Source of the DNA: Parafilimonas terrae
GTDB lineage: Bacteria > Bacteroidota > Bacteroidia > Chitinophagales > Chitinophagaceae
Assembly (NCBI RefSeq): GCF_900115755.1
Contig: NZ_FOXQ01000006.1
Coordinates: forward strand, 186,001 to 250,000
DNA: 64,000 nt
Reading direction: 5' to 3'
Under the pieces are notes generated by a model that was not told the origin of the DNA, did no database searches, and saw only the letters and a list, made by a program, of their open reading frames with translations. The translations under genes and the position numbers were made by a program. Position 1 is the stretch's first letter, and every line of letters starts with the position of its first letter. This document shows positions 35,602 through 44,352 of this stretch, in pieces.

Positions 35602-37473
35602 ATGAATAAATTATTTGTATTTCTCTTTATTGGTTTTGTTTGCTGCGCATCGCTTTCAGCACAAACAATTGATGTGTATCCAACGCATTGGTGGGCAGGC
35701 ATGAAGAATCCTGAGCTGCAGTTAATGATCCACTCGACCAATATTGCAGATAGAATTCCTATGATTAAAATGACGGAAGCGGGCATGCGACTGGCAGATG
35801 GCATCACGCTTAAAAGAATTGAAAGGGTTGAAAATCCAAACTATATTTTTTTTGACCTTGTAATTGATAAAGATGCAAAACCTGGCAAACGCATTTTTAA
35901 TTTTGGAGAAGGCAAAAGAAAGATCAGCATTAATTATGAATTGAAAGAAAGGCGGCAAGGCAACGGTACTGCTTATGCACAAGGCGTTACTTCTTCAGAC
36001 TTTGTATATCTTTTAATGCCCGACCGTTTTAGTAACGGCGATACCACAAACGACCGTATTGCAGGTATGAAAGATCAATCGCTTAACCGCGATTCTATCT
36101 TCTTGCGGCATGGAGGCGATTTGCAGGGCGTTATCAATCATCTTGATTATTTAAAAGATATGGGCGTTACCACTTTGTGGATGACACCGGTTATTGAAAA
36201 CGACATGCCCAACCGCACAGAACATGGTTATGCTTTTACCAATCATTACAAGATTGAACCACGCATTGGCGGTGAAAAAGCTTACCTGCAATTAAGCGAT
36301 AAGCTGCACAAACGCGGCATGAAACTGATACAGGATGCAGTGTATAACCATGTTGGCCTGTATAACTTTTTTGTACAGGATATGCCTTCAAAAGACTGGC
36401 TGCATCAATGGCCTGAGTTTACTCAAACCAGTTATCGCGACCAACCTTTATTTGATCCACATGCGGCTGAATCTGATAAAAAAAGAACAAGCGATGGATG
36501 GTTTACGCAGCAAATGCCCGACCTTAATCAATCCAATCCTTTGGTGGCAAACTTTTTAATCCAGCATGCCATTTATTCGGTGGAAGAATTTGGTGTGGAT
36601 GGCTGGCGCATTGATACCTATATTTACAACGATCTTGACTTTATGAACCGCTGCAATAAAGCGCTTACCGATGAATACCCGCACATAACCATGTTTGGCG
36701 AAGCGTGGGTGCATGGCACTGCTAGCGAAGCTTATTTTGCCGAGAACAATATCAACACTCCTTTTAAAAGCAACCTGCAGGGCATCACAGATTTTCAGTG
36801 TTTGTTTTATGGCATTCAGCCGGCTGTGAATGAACCTTTTGGATGGACGGATGGCGTAAATAAATTGTACACCACTTTAAGCAATGATTTTTTATACAAA
36901 GACCCAACACGCAATGTTATCTTTTTAGATAATCATGATCTCAGCCGCTGGTATTCTGTTGTGAATGAAAATTTGCAAAAAGATAAGATGGGTTTTGTAT
37001 GGCTGCTTACCTGTCGCGGCATTCCGCAAATGTATTATGGCGATGAAGTGCTGATGAAAGGCATTACCAATCCTGACGGTTGGGTGCGGCTTGATTTTCC
37101 CGGCGGATGGAGCGGTGATAGCGTGAATGCTTTTACCGGAAGAAATTTAAAAGCGGATCAATTATCTGTTCAATCTTTAATAAAAACACTCGCGAACTTC
37201 AGGAAGAATTCCTCTGCTTTAAAAACAGGAAAACTAATGCAGTATTTACCTGTTGATGGCTTGTATGTTTATTTCAGGTATGATGAAAATCAAACCATCA
37301 TGATTGTATTAAACACAAGTGATAAACAGCAAACAATTGATTTTTCAAAGTATACTGAGCGTACTTCAGGCTTTACAAATGCCATCAATATTTTTGATAA
37401 CACAATAAATGCAACATCATCCCCAATTTTACTTGAAGCCAACACAAGCCTTGTGCTTGAGCTGAAAAAATAA
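35602..37473 (+). CDS. Exported GH13 alpha-amylase family enzyme (neopullulanase/cyclomaltodextrinase-like)
   Basis: 623 residues. A signal peptide (ending near SLSAQ) is followed by an N-terminal beta domain (VYPTHWWAGMKNPELQLMIH) of the cyclomaltodextrinase kind, then the GH13 barrel with catalytic D338 (GWRIDTY), E367 (GEAW) and D446 (LDNHD). Resembles SusA of the starch-utilisation system: periplasmic cleavage of maltodextrins. The ATG at 35602 is chosen since it begins the signal peptide; the frame extends 75 nt upstream into the MFS gene. Probably cotranscribed with the MFS transporter. A terminator follows at 37511. Confidence 0.92.
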   Translation: MNKLFVFLFIGFVCCASLSAQTIDVYPTHWWAGMKNPELQLMIHSTNIADRIPMIKMTEAGMRLADGITLKRIERVENPNYIFFDLVIDKDAKPGKRIFNFGEGKRKISINYELKERRQGNGTAYAQGVTSSDFVYLLMPDRFSNGDTTNDRIAGMKDQSLNRDSIFLRHGGDLQGVINHLDYLKDMGVTTLWMTPVIENDMPNRTEHGYAFTNHYKIEPRIGGEKAYLQLSDKLHKRGMKLIQDAVYNHVGLYNFFVQDMPSKDWLHQWPEFTQTSYRDQPLFDPHAAESDKKRTSDGWFTQQMPDLNQSNPLVANFLIQHAIYSVEEFGVDGWRIDTYIYNDLDFMNRCNKALTDEYPHITMFGEAWVHGTASEAYFAENNINTPFKSNLQGITDFQCLFYGIQPAVNEPFGWTDGVNKLYTTLSNDFLYKDPTRNVIFLDNHDLSRWYSVVNENLQKDKMGFVWLLTCRGIPQMYYGDEVLMKGITNPDGWVRLDFPGGWSGDSVNAFTGRNLKADQLSVQSLIKTLANFRKNSSALKTGKLMQYLPVDGLYVYFRYDENQTIMIVLNTSDKQQTIDFSKYTERTSGFTNAINIFDNTINATSSPILLEANTSLVLELKK

Positions 37474-37510
37474 GCGTCTCTCCTGCTGGTAATTTCAGTG
37501 CATAAATATA

Positions 37511-37539
37511 AAAGGCAGCAATTTGTATTTGCCGCCTTT
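37511..37539. terminator. Terminator between the GH13 gene and metK
   Basis: AAAGGCAGCAA and TTGCCGCCTTT pair with one mismatch around a 7-nt loop, flanked by T and A runs on both sides; suits both converging genes. Confidence 0.8.
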
Positions 37540-37566
37540 TAATTATCTAAGATCTTTTTAAGTGAA

Positions 37567-38817
37567 TTATAAACCAAAAGCTTCTTTTATCTTATCAACA
37601 TAATCAAGCTTTTCCCAGGTAAATAATTCAACAGTTTTAGTAATCTTTTTGCCTTCAGGCGAAGAGAATGTTTTCTCAACCACTTCATTCTTGCGGCCCA
37701 TGTGCCCGTAAGCTGCAGTTTCACTGTAAATAGGGTTACGCAGTTTTAAACGCTGTTCAATAAAGTATGGGCGAAGATCAAAAATACCTTCCACCTTTTT
37801 GCTTATTTCACCATCAGTTAAATTAACATTCGCAGTGCCAAATGTTTTTACGTTAATGCTTGTGGGCTTTGCAACGCCGATAGCATACGATACCTGAACA
37901 AGCGCTTCATCGCACACACCTGCTGCTACAAGATTTTTTGCAATATGGCGTGTTGCATAAGCTGCAGAACGGTCAACCTTGCTGGGATCTTTTCCGCTGA
38001 AAGCACCGCCGCCATGAGCGCCTTTACCGCCATAAGTATCAACAATAATTTTCCTGCCTGTTAAACCTGTATCACCATGCGGGCCGCCAATCACAAACTT
38101 TCCGGTTGGGTTTACGTGGTAAGTAATATTGTCTGTAAATAAAGGTTTGAATTCAGGGTTTTTCTTTAATATTCTTGGGATAAGAATATCCAGCACATCC
38201 TGCTTAATTTTCTTAAGCATGTTTTCTTCCGTATCGAAATCGTCATGCTGCGTTGATATGACAATGGCATCAATTCTTACAGGTTTATTATCATCAGAGT
38301 ATTCCAGGGTAACCTGGCTTTTAGCATCAGGCCTTAAGTAAGTAATATCTTTATTTTCCCGGCGAAGCTCAGCCAGTTCAATCAAAAGTTTATGCGCAAT
38401 ATTTAATGCCAGCGGCATGTAATCTTCCGTTTCATTAATAGCATAACCAAACATCATTCCCTGGTCGCCGGCGCCCTGGTCTTCTTTACTGGCCCTGTCA
38501 ACACCCTGGTTAATATCAGGCGATTGTTCATGTATAGCTGAAAGCACACCACAGGAATGCGCTTCAAACATATACTCACTTTTGGTATAACCAATTTTGC
38601 GAATAACGTTACGTGCTATATCCTGCACATCAAGATATGCCTTCGATTTTACCTCGCCGGCAAGAATAACCTGGCCTGTTGTTACAAGCGTTTCACAGGC
38701 AACTTTGCTGTTCTCATCAAATGCAAGAAAATTATCGATTAAAGCATCAGATATCTGGTCTGCAATTTTATCAGGATGTCCTTCAGATACACTTTCGGAC
38801 GTAAATAAATAAGGCAT
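37567..38817 (-). CDS. metK: S-adenosylmethionine synthase
   Basis: Makes S-adenosylmethionine from methionine and ATP. Segments [17 protein letters not shown] (start), [12 protein letters not shown] (near residue 115), [20 protein letters not shown] and [17 protein letters not shown] are those of the family; 416 residues is normal. It has its own -7 element TATATTTG at 38844-38837, about 20 nt before the ATG, although it also follows the DUF4270 gene by 44 nt. Confidence 0.97.
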   Translation of the reverse strand: MPYLFTSESVSEGHPDKIADQISDALIDNFLAFDENSKVACETLVTTGQVILAGEVKSKAYLDVQDIARNVIRKIGYTKSEYMFEAHSCGVLSAIHEQSPDINQGVDRASKEDQGAGDQGMMFGYAINETEDYMPLALNIAHKLLIELAELRRENKDITYLRPDAKSQVTLEYSDDNKPVRIDAIVISTQHDDFDTEENMLKKIKQDVLDILIPRILKKNPEFKPLFTDNITYHVNPTGKFVIGGPHGDTGLTGRKIIVDTYGGKGAHGGGAFSGKDPSKVDRSAAYATRHIAKNLVAAGVCDEALVQVSYAIGVAKPTSINVKTFGTANVNLTDGEISKKVEGIFDLRPYFIEQRLKLRNPIYSETAAYGHMGRKNEVVEKTFSSPEGKKITKTVELFTWEKLDYVDKIKEAFGL

Positions 38818-38836
38818 ATAATTTTTTTAAGAGTTG

Positions 38837-38844
38837 CAAATATA
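38837..38844 (-). promoter_or_regulatory. -7 element of metK
   Basis: TATATTTG on the minus strand, a full match to TAnnTTTG, about 20 nt upstream of the ATG. No TTTG at the expected distance, which lies within the end of the DUF4270 gene. Confidence 0.5.
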
Positions 38845-38861
38845 GTGCTATGCAGGAAAAA

Positions 38862-40295
38862 TTATTCGGGCAATGAATACACTATATGCAAACGCATTTT
38901 GTACTGGCTGTTGTTATTGTTGCCGCCGCCCAGCCTGATCCTGCCTATTGCGGGATAATTAAGTGAAGGTGACGAAATAGGTACAGCGTATTGAAAATTT
39001 TTATCTACATAAATATATTGATTGTATGGGGCGGTTAACACCAGGTTATAAAGTGTATCGCTTCTTGTTATAATGCTTTGCACATATCTCGTAATATCAA
39101 AACTGTAATTATATACACCATTTTTTAATCTCGGTGAAACGCCAAACTGGGTAAGGTTACTTATACTTCCATTATATACGCTAACATCATAAGGCATTAT
39201 AAACTGCTTTGCAGAATCTTTATTATATGCTGCCAGGAACAGGTTAGGCGGCGAAAGCAATGTATCGTTAGATGCATAAGGCACCTGGTTCATCAATATT
39301 TCTGCGCGGTGCACAATTACATTAGGCATTCCCTTTACATTGGAAATATTAATAAAGGCGCGTGTGCCCGGGCTTGTTTGCATAAATATCAAATCCTGGT
39401 TACTGTCTGGCCTGTTTACATAAGAAGGAATTTCAGTGCCGCTGTAATCTCTTAAAATCGTATTGGAGCTGGCTGAAGTTAAAGCCTTCGGTAAAAACCT
39501 TTTAACCAGTGTATCACCACCACCGAGTTTATGATAATATAATGAAAGCCGCGTAGTAGTGTCTGTAAGGTTCATGCGCATTAACGCCTGCCCCATAGCG
39601 CCGGGCTCAATCATAATACCTCTTAAATAAGTATAAAATGCAGAATCGCCGGTGTAGTAAGTGCTGCTGTCCAGCTTCAAAATATTTTCACCAAACGATT
39701 TATTTAATCTTATGCGAAGCTGGTTAGTTGTTATTTCAGTTGCAGCCACACCTTTTATAGTATCAACATCATCAAGCCTGCGGATATCTACATATTTAGC
39801 GGTATTAAATTCTGTAAGCTCCTGCCCTTTTATAAAGTTTTTTGTATTGGTATATGAGGAATTGCTGTTAAACAAATTTTCGGGGTCCATGCTGTAAACA
39901 CGCAGGCTTAAAGGCTGCAATGAATCGCCCCAAACACCTTTGTATTTTAAAGATAGAACCACAGAATCCACCACAATACTATCTTTATTAATGCCGCGTG
40001 CAAAAGGGGAATTTTCCGGTGCTACCTGGAAGTTAATAGAAGCAGTGGTTTTTCCAAAAACCGGGTCGTTTACATAACCAAGCACATGATCGTCGGAAAT
40101 GCTTACCGAAATGGTATCGAAGCCAAGGTTCTTTGTAAATACTTCGATAACAGTATCCTTTGTTATAACCCCATCAACCGGCGGAATTAACCCTGAACCA
40201 ATGTCTGTAGTAATTATCTTGGTGCAAGAAAAAAGAACAACCAGAAAAAGTAAAGCACCCTGGAAAAACCTGGGCCGTAAATGAGGGTAATTCAT
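38862..40295 (-). CDS. DUF4270 family lipoprotein
   Basis: 477-residue protein with a lipoprotein signal (lipobox LFSC near residue 24) and the start KIITTDIGSGLIPPVDGV typical of DUF4270, a Bacteroidota-specific family of outer-membrane-associated proteins of unknown function. The gene lies 6 nt after glycogen synthase on the same strand, an arrangement typical of the group. No catalytic motif is visible; the mature protein is rich in beta-strand-like segments. Confidence 0.85.
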   Translation of the reverse strand: MNYPHLRPRFFQGALLFLVVLFSCTKIITTDIGSGLIPPVDGVITKDTVIEVFTKNLGFDTISVSISDDHVLGYVNDPVFGKTTASINFQVAPENSPFARGINKDSIVVDSVVLSLKYKGVWGDSLQPLSLRVYSMDPENLFNSNSSYTNTKNFIKGQELTEFNTAKYVDIRRLDDVDTIKGVAATEITTNQLRIRLNKSFGENILKLDSSTYYTGDSAFYTYLRGIMIEPGAMGQALMRMNLTDTTTRLSLYYHKLGGGDTLVKRFLPKALTSASSNTILRDYSGTEIPSYVNRPDSNQDLIFMQTSPGTRAFINISNVKGMPNVIVHRAEILMNQVPYASNDTLLSPPNLFLAAYNKDSAKQFIMPYDVSVYNGSISNLTQFGVSPRLKNGVYNYSFDITRYVQSIITRSDTLYNLVLTAPYNQYIYVDKNFQYAVPISSPSLNYPAIGRIRLGGGNNNNSQYKMRLHIVYSLPE

Positions 40296-40301
40296 GAAAT
40301 T

Positions 40302-41117
40302 TTACTTCGACGCAAGCTCGTTATACAATTCTAAATACTCTGTTAAATCAGATTCTTTGCTGTAAGGCAATATCTTTTTACCGCGTGATTTAGCAAATTC
40401 TTCAACAAGTTTTTTGTCTATTTTCTCAGCGCCGAAAGTAATGGCATCTGCATAATGCGCACCGCCCCTGAACATGGCAGTGTTGTTATTATCTTTATAA
40501 GGTTCCAGTTCTTTTTCTTTAATGTTAGCATGAATAACAGCTCTTTCAAGAAAATGTTTTCCAAGCTTTTCTTTAAAAGTATTTTGACCAATAGTAAAGA
40601 CTGTTTTGCTATGCAGAAAAACGGGTTCGCGTTTATAAACAGTTTTCAGGTACATGGGAATAAGGCCTGTCATCCATCCGCTGCAATGAATAATATCAGG
40701 AGGCCAGCCAAATTTCTTCACGGTTTCCAAAGCGCCCTTGCAGAAGAATATGGTGCGAAGATCATTATCATCAAACCAATGATCGTTCTCATCATGAAAA
40801 ATATGCTTGCGCTTAAAGAAGTCTTCATTATCTAAAAAATAAACCTGCAACCTTGCATTAGGCAAAGACGCAACTTTTATTTGTAAAGGGTGGTCATCGT
40901 TATCAATAGAAACATTTATGCCCGATAATCTTACCACTTCATGCAGGCGGTGCCTTCTTTCATTAATCACACCAAAACGCGGCATAATACAACGCACTTC
41001 ATAGCCATTATCATTACATTTTATTGCCAGCTTGTTTACAATCTCGGCAAATTCTGTAAGCTCCAGGTAGGGTGACATTTCTGTAGCTATGAATAAAATT
41101 CTTTTCTTTGTTGACAT
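40302..41117 (-). CDS. Glycogen/starch synthase, short GT5 form
   Basis: 271 residues resembling the N-terminal Rossmann domain of glycogen synthase (GT5): ILFIATEMSPYLELTEFAEIV, then VRCIMPRFGVI, and HCSGWMTGLIP around residue 150. The C-terminal GT-B half of a full GlgA (about 480 residues) is missing, yet the frame ends cleanly, and short versions of this kind are normal in Bacteroidota. Whether it is catalytically active alone is unknown. It begins an operon with DUF4270 and lies divergent to panC; a -7 element TACCTTTG at 41168-41161 is 44 nt upstream. Confidence 0.82.
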   Translation of the reverse strand: MSTKKRILFIATEMSPYLELTEFAEIVNKLAIKCNDNGYEVRCIMPRFGVINERRHRLHEVVRLSGINVSIDNDDHPLQIKVASLPNARLQVYFLDNEDFFKRKHIFHDENDHWFDDNDLRTIFFCKGALETVKKFGWPPDIIHCSGWMTGLIPMYLKTVYKREPVFLHSKTVFTIGQNTFKEKLGKHFLERAVIHANIKEKELEPYKDNNNTAMFRGGAHYADAITFGAEKIDKKLVEEFAKSRGKKILPYSKESDLTEYLELYNELASK

Positions 41118-41160
41118 TAAAAACCTGTTTTTTACCTAATGCTAAAAAAAATAAAGAGTG

Positions 41161-41168
41161 CAAAGGTA
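41161..41168 (-). promoter_or_regulatory. -7 element of the glycogen synthase gene
   Basis: TACCTTTG on the minus strand, a full match to TAnnTTTG, about 40 nt before the ATG; no clear TTTG upstream. Confidence 0.45.
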
Positions 41169-41225
41169 ACGAAATGCTTTGAAAATTAAGAGCTACAGGC
41201 ATTTGGGCGTTGTTAAATCCCTTCA

Positions 41226-42071
41226 ATGATATTATTTAAAACCATTCGGCCGCTGCAGACGAAACTGGAAAAACTGCGTAATAACAAACTGAAAATTGGC
41301 TTTGTTCCTACTATGGGTGCTTTACATTCAGGTCATCTTTCCTTAATGAAAGAAGCCAAAAAACAATGCGATATTGTTGTGTGCAGCATTTTTGTGAATC
41401 CCACTCAATTCAATGATAAAAGCGATTTTGATAAATACCCCGTTACAATTGAGCAGGATATTTTTTTACTGGAGACCAATAAAACCGATATTCTTTTTTT
41501 GCCTTCTGTTAACGAAATTTACCCGCAGGGCACACAGCATTTGCAGCATTTTGAATTGGGTTATCTCGAAAACATACTCGAGGGCAAATACAGGCCGGGC
41601 CACTTCCAGGGCGTGTGCAACGTGGTACACAGGCTATTAAATATTGTACGCCCGGACATTCTTTTTCTTGGCAGAAAAGATTACCAGCAATACCTCGTCG
41701 TGAAAAAAATGATGCAGGATTTTTATCCTTCCATAAATATACAGGCAGTTAATACAGCCAGGGAAACAAGCGGCCTTGCCATGAGCAGCCGCAACATGCG
41801 TTTAAGCACAAATGCACATTACAAAGCAACGGCGCTTTATGAATCTTTACAATTTATACAACAACATATTGCCAGCAGCGATATTGAATTGCTGAAAGTT
41901 GAGGCAAAAGAAAAAATATTGCAAAGCGGCTTTGATAAGGTTGATTACGTGGAAGTATGTGATGCTGAAACGCTGTTGTCTGTAACCACCGCAGAACCCG
42001 GCAAACAATTAATTGCACTTGCCGCTGCTTTTATTGAAGATGTAAGGCTGATTGATAATATTCTTTTGTAA
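41226..42071 (+). CDS. panC: Pantothenate synthetase
   Basis: Condenses pantoate with beta-alanine using ATP, the last step of vitamin B5 synthesis. Motifs PTMGALHSGHLSLM (HIGH-like), FVNPTQF, GRKDYQQ and SSRNMRL are present; 281 residues is typical. It is divergent from the glycogen synthase gene. The DUF1801 gene follows after 24 nt. Confidence 0.96.
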   Translation: MILFKTIRPLQTKLEKLRNNKLKIGFVPTMGALHSGHLSLMKEAKKQCDIVVCSIFVNPTQFNDKSDFDKYPVTIEQDIFLLETNKTDILFLPSVNEIYPQGTQHLQHFELGYLENILEGKYRPGHFQGVCNVVHRLLNIVRPDILFLGRKDYQQYLVVKKMMQDFYPSINIQAVNTARETSGLAMSSRNMRLSTNAHYKATALYESLQFIQQHIASSDIELLKVEAKEKILQSGFDKVDYVEVCDAETLLSVTTAEPGKQLIALAAAFIEDVRLIDNILL

Positions 42072-42095
42072 ATTACTATATCGAAATCTTGAACG

Positions 42096-42491
42096 ATGGC
42101 TAACCTGAAAACAAAACAAACAGAAGACAGCGTTACTGCTTTTTTAAATAAAGTGGAAGACGCACAAAAACGCAAAGACTGTTTTGCCATTAGCGATATG
42201 ATGCAAAAAGCCACCGGGCTTGCACCGGCCATGTGGGGCACCAGCATTGTAGGTTTTGGCAGCTATCATTATAAATACGAAAGCGGCCACGAAGGCGATA
42301 TGTGTATAATAGGTTTTTCTCCGCGCAAGCAAAACATTGCCTTATATATTCCAGGCGGGATACATAAATATGATGATTTACTGGAAAAGCTGGGTAAGCA
42401 TAAAACCGGCAAAGGATGTTTGTATATTAATAGCCTGGATAAAGTTGATGTTGAAGTTTTAAATTCTATTATCACACAATCGCTGCAATAA
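42096..42491 (+). CDS. DUF1801 domain protein
   Basis: 131 residues with the DUF1801 (YdhG-like) pattern: an N-terminal helix (TEDSVTAFLNKVEDAQKRKDC), then MWGTSIVGFGSYHYKY and the strand IGFSPRKQNIALYI. Found widely in Bacteroidota; function unknown, with suggested links to toxic compound response. It follows panC closely and precedes prfB by 55 nt. Confidence 0.8.
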   Translation: MANLKTKQTEDSVTAFLNKVEDAQKRKDCFAISDMMQKATGLAPAMWGTSIVGFGSYHYKYESGHEGDMCIIGFSPRKQNIALYIPGGIHKYDDLLEKLGKHKTGKGCLYINSLDKVDVEVLNSIITQSLQ

Positions 42492-42546
42492 CTTATAAAG
42501 GTTTTGATCTTTTCGAAAGTTTAAGCCACTTCTTATCTTCGCAGCT

Positions 42547-43642
42547 ATGACACAGGAAAAATTACAGGAATTGCGGTCCCGCTTAACCGGGATAAGGAGG
42601 TTTCTTTGACGTTGATAACCGCACGCAAAAAATAGAAAACGACCGCCAGCTCTCGCTTTCACCAGGCTTCTGGAATGATAATGACCGGGCCACCGGCATT
42701 ATGAAAGAAATTAAAACAAATGAATATTGGCTTAAGCTTTACAAGCAGGTAGAAACTGCTGTGGAAGATTTTGCCGTGCTGTTTGATTTTTGGAAAGAAG
42801 GAGATGCCACGGAAGAAGAAGCTAAACAGGCTTATGATAATGCACTAACCGCATTAGATGATGCAGAGTTTAAAAGCACGCTTAACCAGCCGGAAGATGA
42901 ACTGCCTGCTGTATTACAAATTAATCCCGGCGCTGGCGGAACGGAAAGCCAGGACTGGGCTGAAATGCTGTTGCGCATGTACCGCATGTATGGCGATAAG
43001 CAAGGCTGGAAAGTTACAGAACTCGATTTCCAGGAAGGTGATGGCGCTGGCATTAAAACAGCAACACTGCAATTCGATGGCCCTTTCGCTTACGGATTTT
43101 TAAAGGCAGAAAGCGGCGTGCACCGTTTGGTAAGAATTTCCCCGTTTGACAGTAATGCAAGACGGCATACTTCGTTTGCCAGCGTGTTTGTTTATCCTTT
43201 AATTGATGATACGATTGAAATAAACGTAAACCCTGCCGACCTGGAATGGGAGTTTTACCGCAGCGGCGGTAAAGGTGGCCAGAACGTAAATAAAGTAGAA
43301 ACTGCTGTTCGCTTAAAACATGCGCCCTCTGGTATTATTGTTGAATGCCAGCAAAGCAGAACACAGGGTGAAAACCGTGAGCTTGCATTAAAAATGCTGA
43401 AGAGCCGATTGTATGAAGAAGAATTACGTAAACGTGAAGAAGCAAAAAATGCAGCCAATGCAGGTAAGAAAAAAATTGAATGGGGCAGCCAGATAAGAAG
43501 CTATGTTTTCCATCCTTATAAAATGATAAAAGACCATCGTACAGATTATGAAGTAGGTAATGTGCAGCCCGTAATGGATGGCGAACTGGATGGTTTTATT
43601 AAAGCTTATTTAATGATGGAAAAGGAAGTGGAACAACAGTAA
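42547..43642 (+). CDS. prfB: Peptide chain release factor 2, with programmed +1 frameshift
   Basis: RF2 releases completed peptides at UGA and UAA. The gene starts at ATG 42547; the first 20 codons end at CTT followed by an in-frame TGA (42607-42609). A +1 shift at CTT-TGA-C continues in the next frame to 43642, giving 364 residues. The AGGAGG stimulator lies at 42595-42600, 3 nt before CTT. RF2 signatures follow: GGTESQDW, the SPF tripeptide ([10 protein letters not shown]), GGQ in [11 protein letters not shown], and the C-terminal part. It is a self-regulating event seen in most bacteria, so the stop is not a mutation. Confidence 0.96.
42595..42610 (+). promoter_or_regulatory. Programmed +1 frameshift site of prfB
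   Basis: AGGAGG at 42595-42600, TTT, CTT (42604-42606), TGA (42607-42609), C. This is the standard arrangement: an internal Shine-Dalgarno-like stimulator before CTT-TGA. Low RF2 lets the ribosome slip by one base and make more RF2. Confidence 0.95.
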
Positions 43643-43657
43643 CACACAGCAGATATA

Positions 43658-43725
43658 TTAGTCACCGATGCACAGATAAAATTTATTATCAAAACATAAA
43701 AAATTATTTGTGCATCTGTGGCTAA
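43658..43725. repeat. Inverted repeat after prfB
   Basis: The 22-bp arms at 43658-43679 and 43704-43725 pair at 19 of 22 positions; the core is GATGCACA/TGTGCATC. The loop is 24 nt and AT-rich. It could act as a terminator or be a dispersed palindrome; it has no T run. Confidence 0.65.
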
Positions 43726-43838
43726 ATAAATTGCCCGGCCCGTTTTAAAATTCAGTAATCTTAAAATTTCCATATCATTTAATTATGGCACGATAATTTA
43801 AAGCTTATAAGTATTGTATAACCTTTAAAACTATTGTT

Positions 43839-44057
43839 ATGCCGGATAATAAAATTGATCAGCAAGGTTATGCTGCTGTAAACGCCGATGAAGAAAGGGA
43901 TTTAGCAGCAAAGGGAGGCCCTGCAAGTGGTTTAGGCATACCGGATGATAAGCACGGTATAAAACATCCTTATGATGAAGATACGCAAACACAACTGGCA
44001 GCATTAAGCACAAAAAATAAAAAAGATCAATCCTGCGAAAGCAAGAATAAATCTTAA
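43839..44057 (+). CDS. Small hydrophilic protein
   Basis: 72 residues, acidic at the start and basic at the end, with EERDLAAKGGPASGLG in the middle, slightly like the KGG motif of stress-linked con-10 proteins (a weak resemblance). No hydrophobic segment, so it is probably cytosolic. A terminator hairpin follows 60 nt later, which supports it as a real gene. Confidence 0.55.
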   Translation: MPDNKIDQQGYAAVNADEERDLAAKGGPASGLGIPDDKHGIKHPYDEDTQTQLAALSTKNKKDQSCESKNKS

Positions 44058-44117
44058 AGATTATGGGAAATTCATAAACATCTCAGCTTTTGAGTAAACA
44101 GTTTATGTTTACCCGCT

Positions 44118-44145
44118 CCGGTTAGCAATGCTAACCGGTTTTTTT
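44118..44145 (+). terminator. Terminator of the small hydrophilic protein gene
   Basis: CCGGTTAGC, loop AAT, GCTAACCGG followed by seven T; the T tract ends just before the MITE target site at 44147. Confidence 0.9.
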
Positions 44146-44146
44146 A

Positions 44147-44335
44147 TGTAGTAACGTGTTGTGCTATTGGGCTGTGTGTGGGGAGGCTGAACCGTCATTT
44201 CGACGACAGGAGAAATCTCTAATTTATTTTGAATTTATAATTATGCAGAGATGCCTCGTTACCTCCACATGACGTGCTAAGAACATTATTTAATAGATGC
44301 TCCCTAAAATTTTAATAGCACAACACGTTATGTAG
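44147..44335. mobile_element. MITE-like element with 17-bp terminal repeats and 5-bp target duplication
   Basis: The element is 44152-44330 (179 bp). Its ends TAACGTGTTGTGCTATT (44152-44168) and AATAGCACAACACGTTA (44314-44330) are perfect reverse complements. The direct repeat TGTAG flanks it at 44147-44151 and 44331-44335, the mark of insertion with 5-bp duplication. It contains no gene, only internal short palindromes (AGAAATCTCT, and CGTCATTTCGACG-like words near 44195). It sits directly after a terminator, and a partial copy lies at 31275-31360. It must be moved by a transposase coded elsewhere. Confidence 0.8.
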
Positions 44336-44352
44336 CAAACAAACCATAAACT

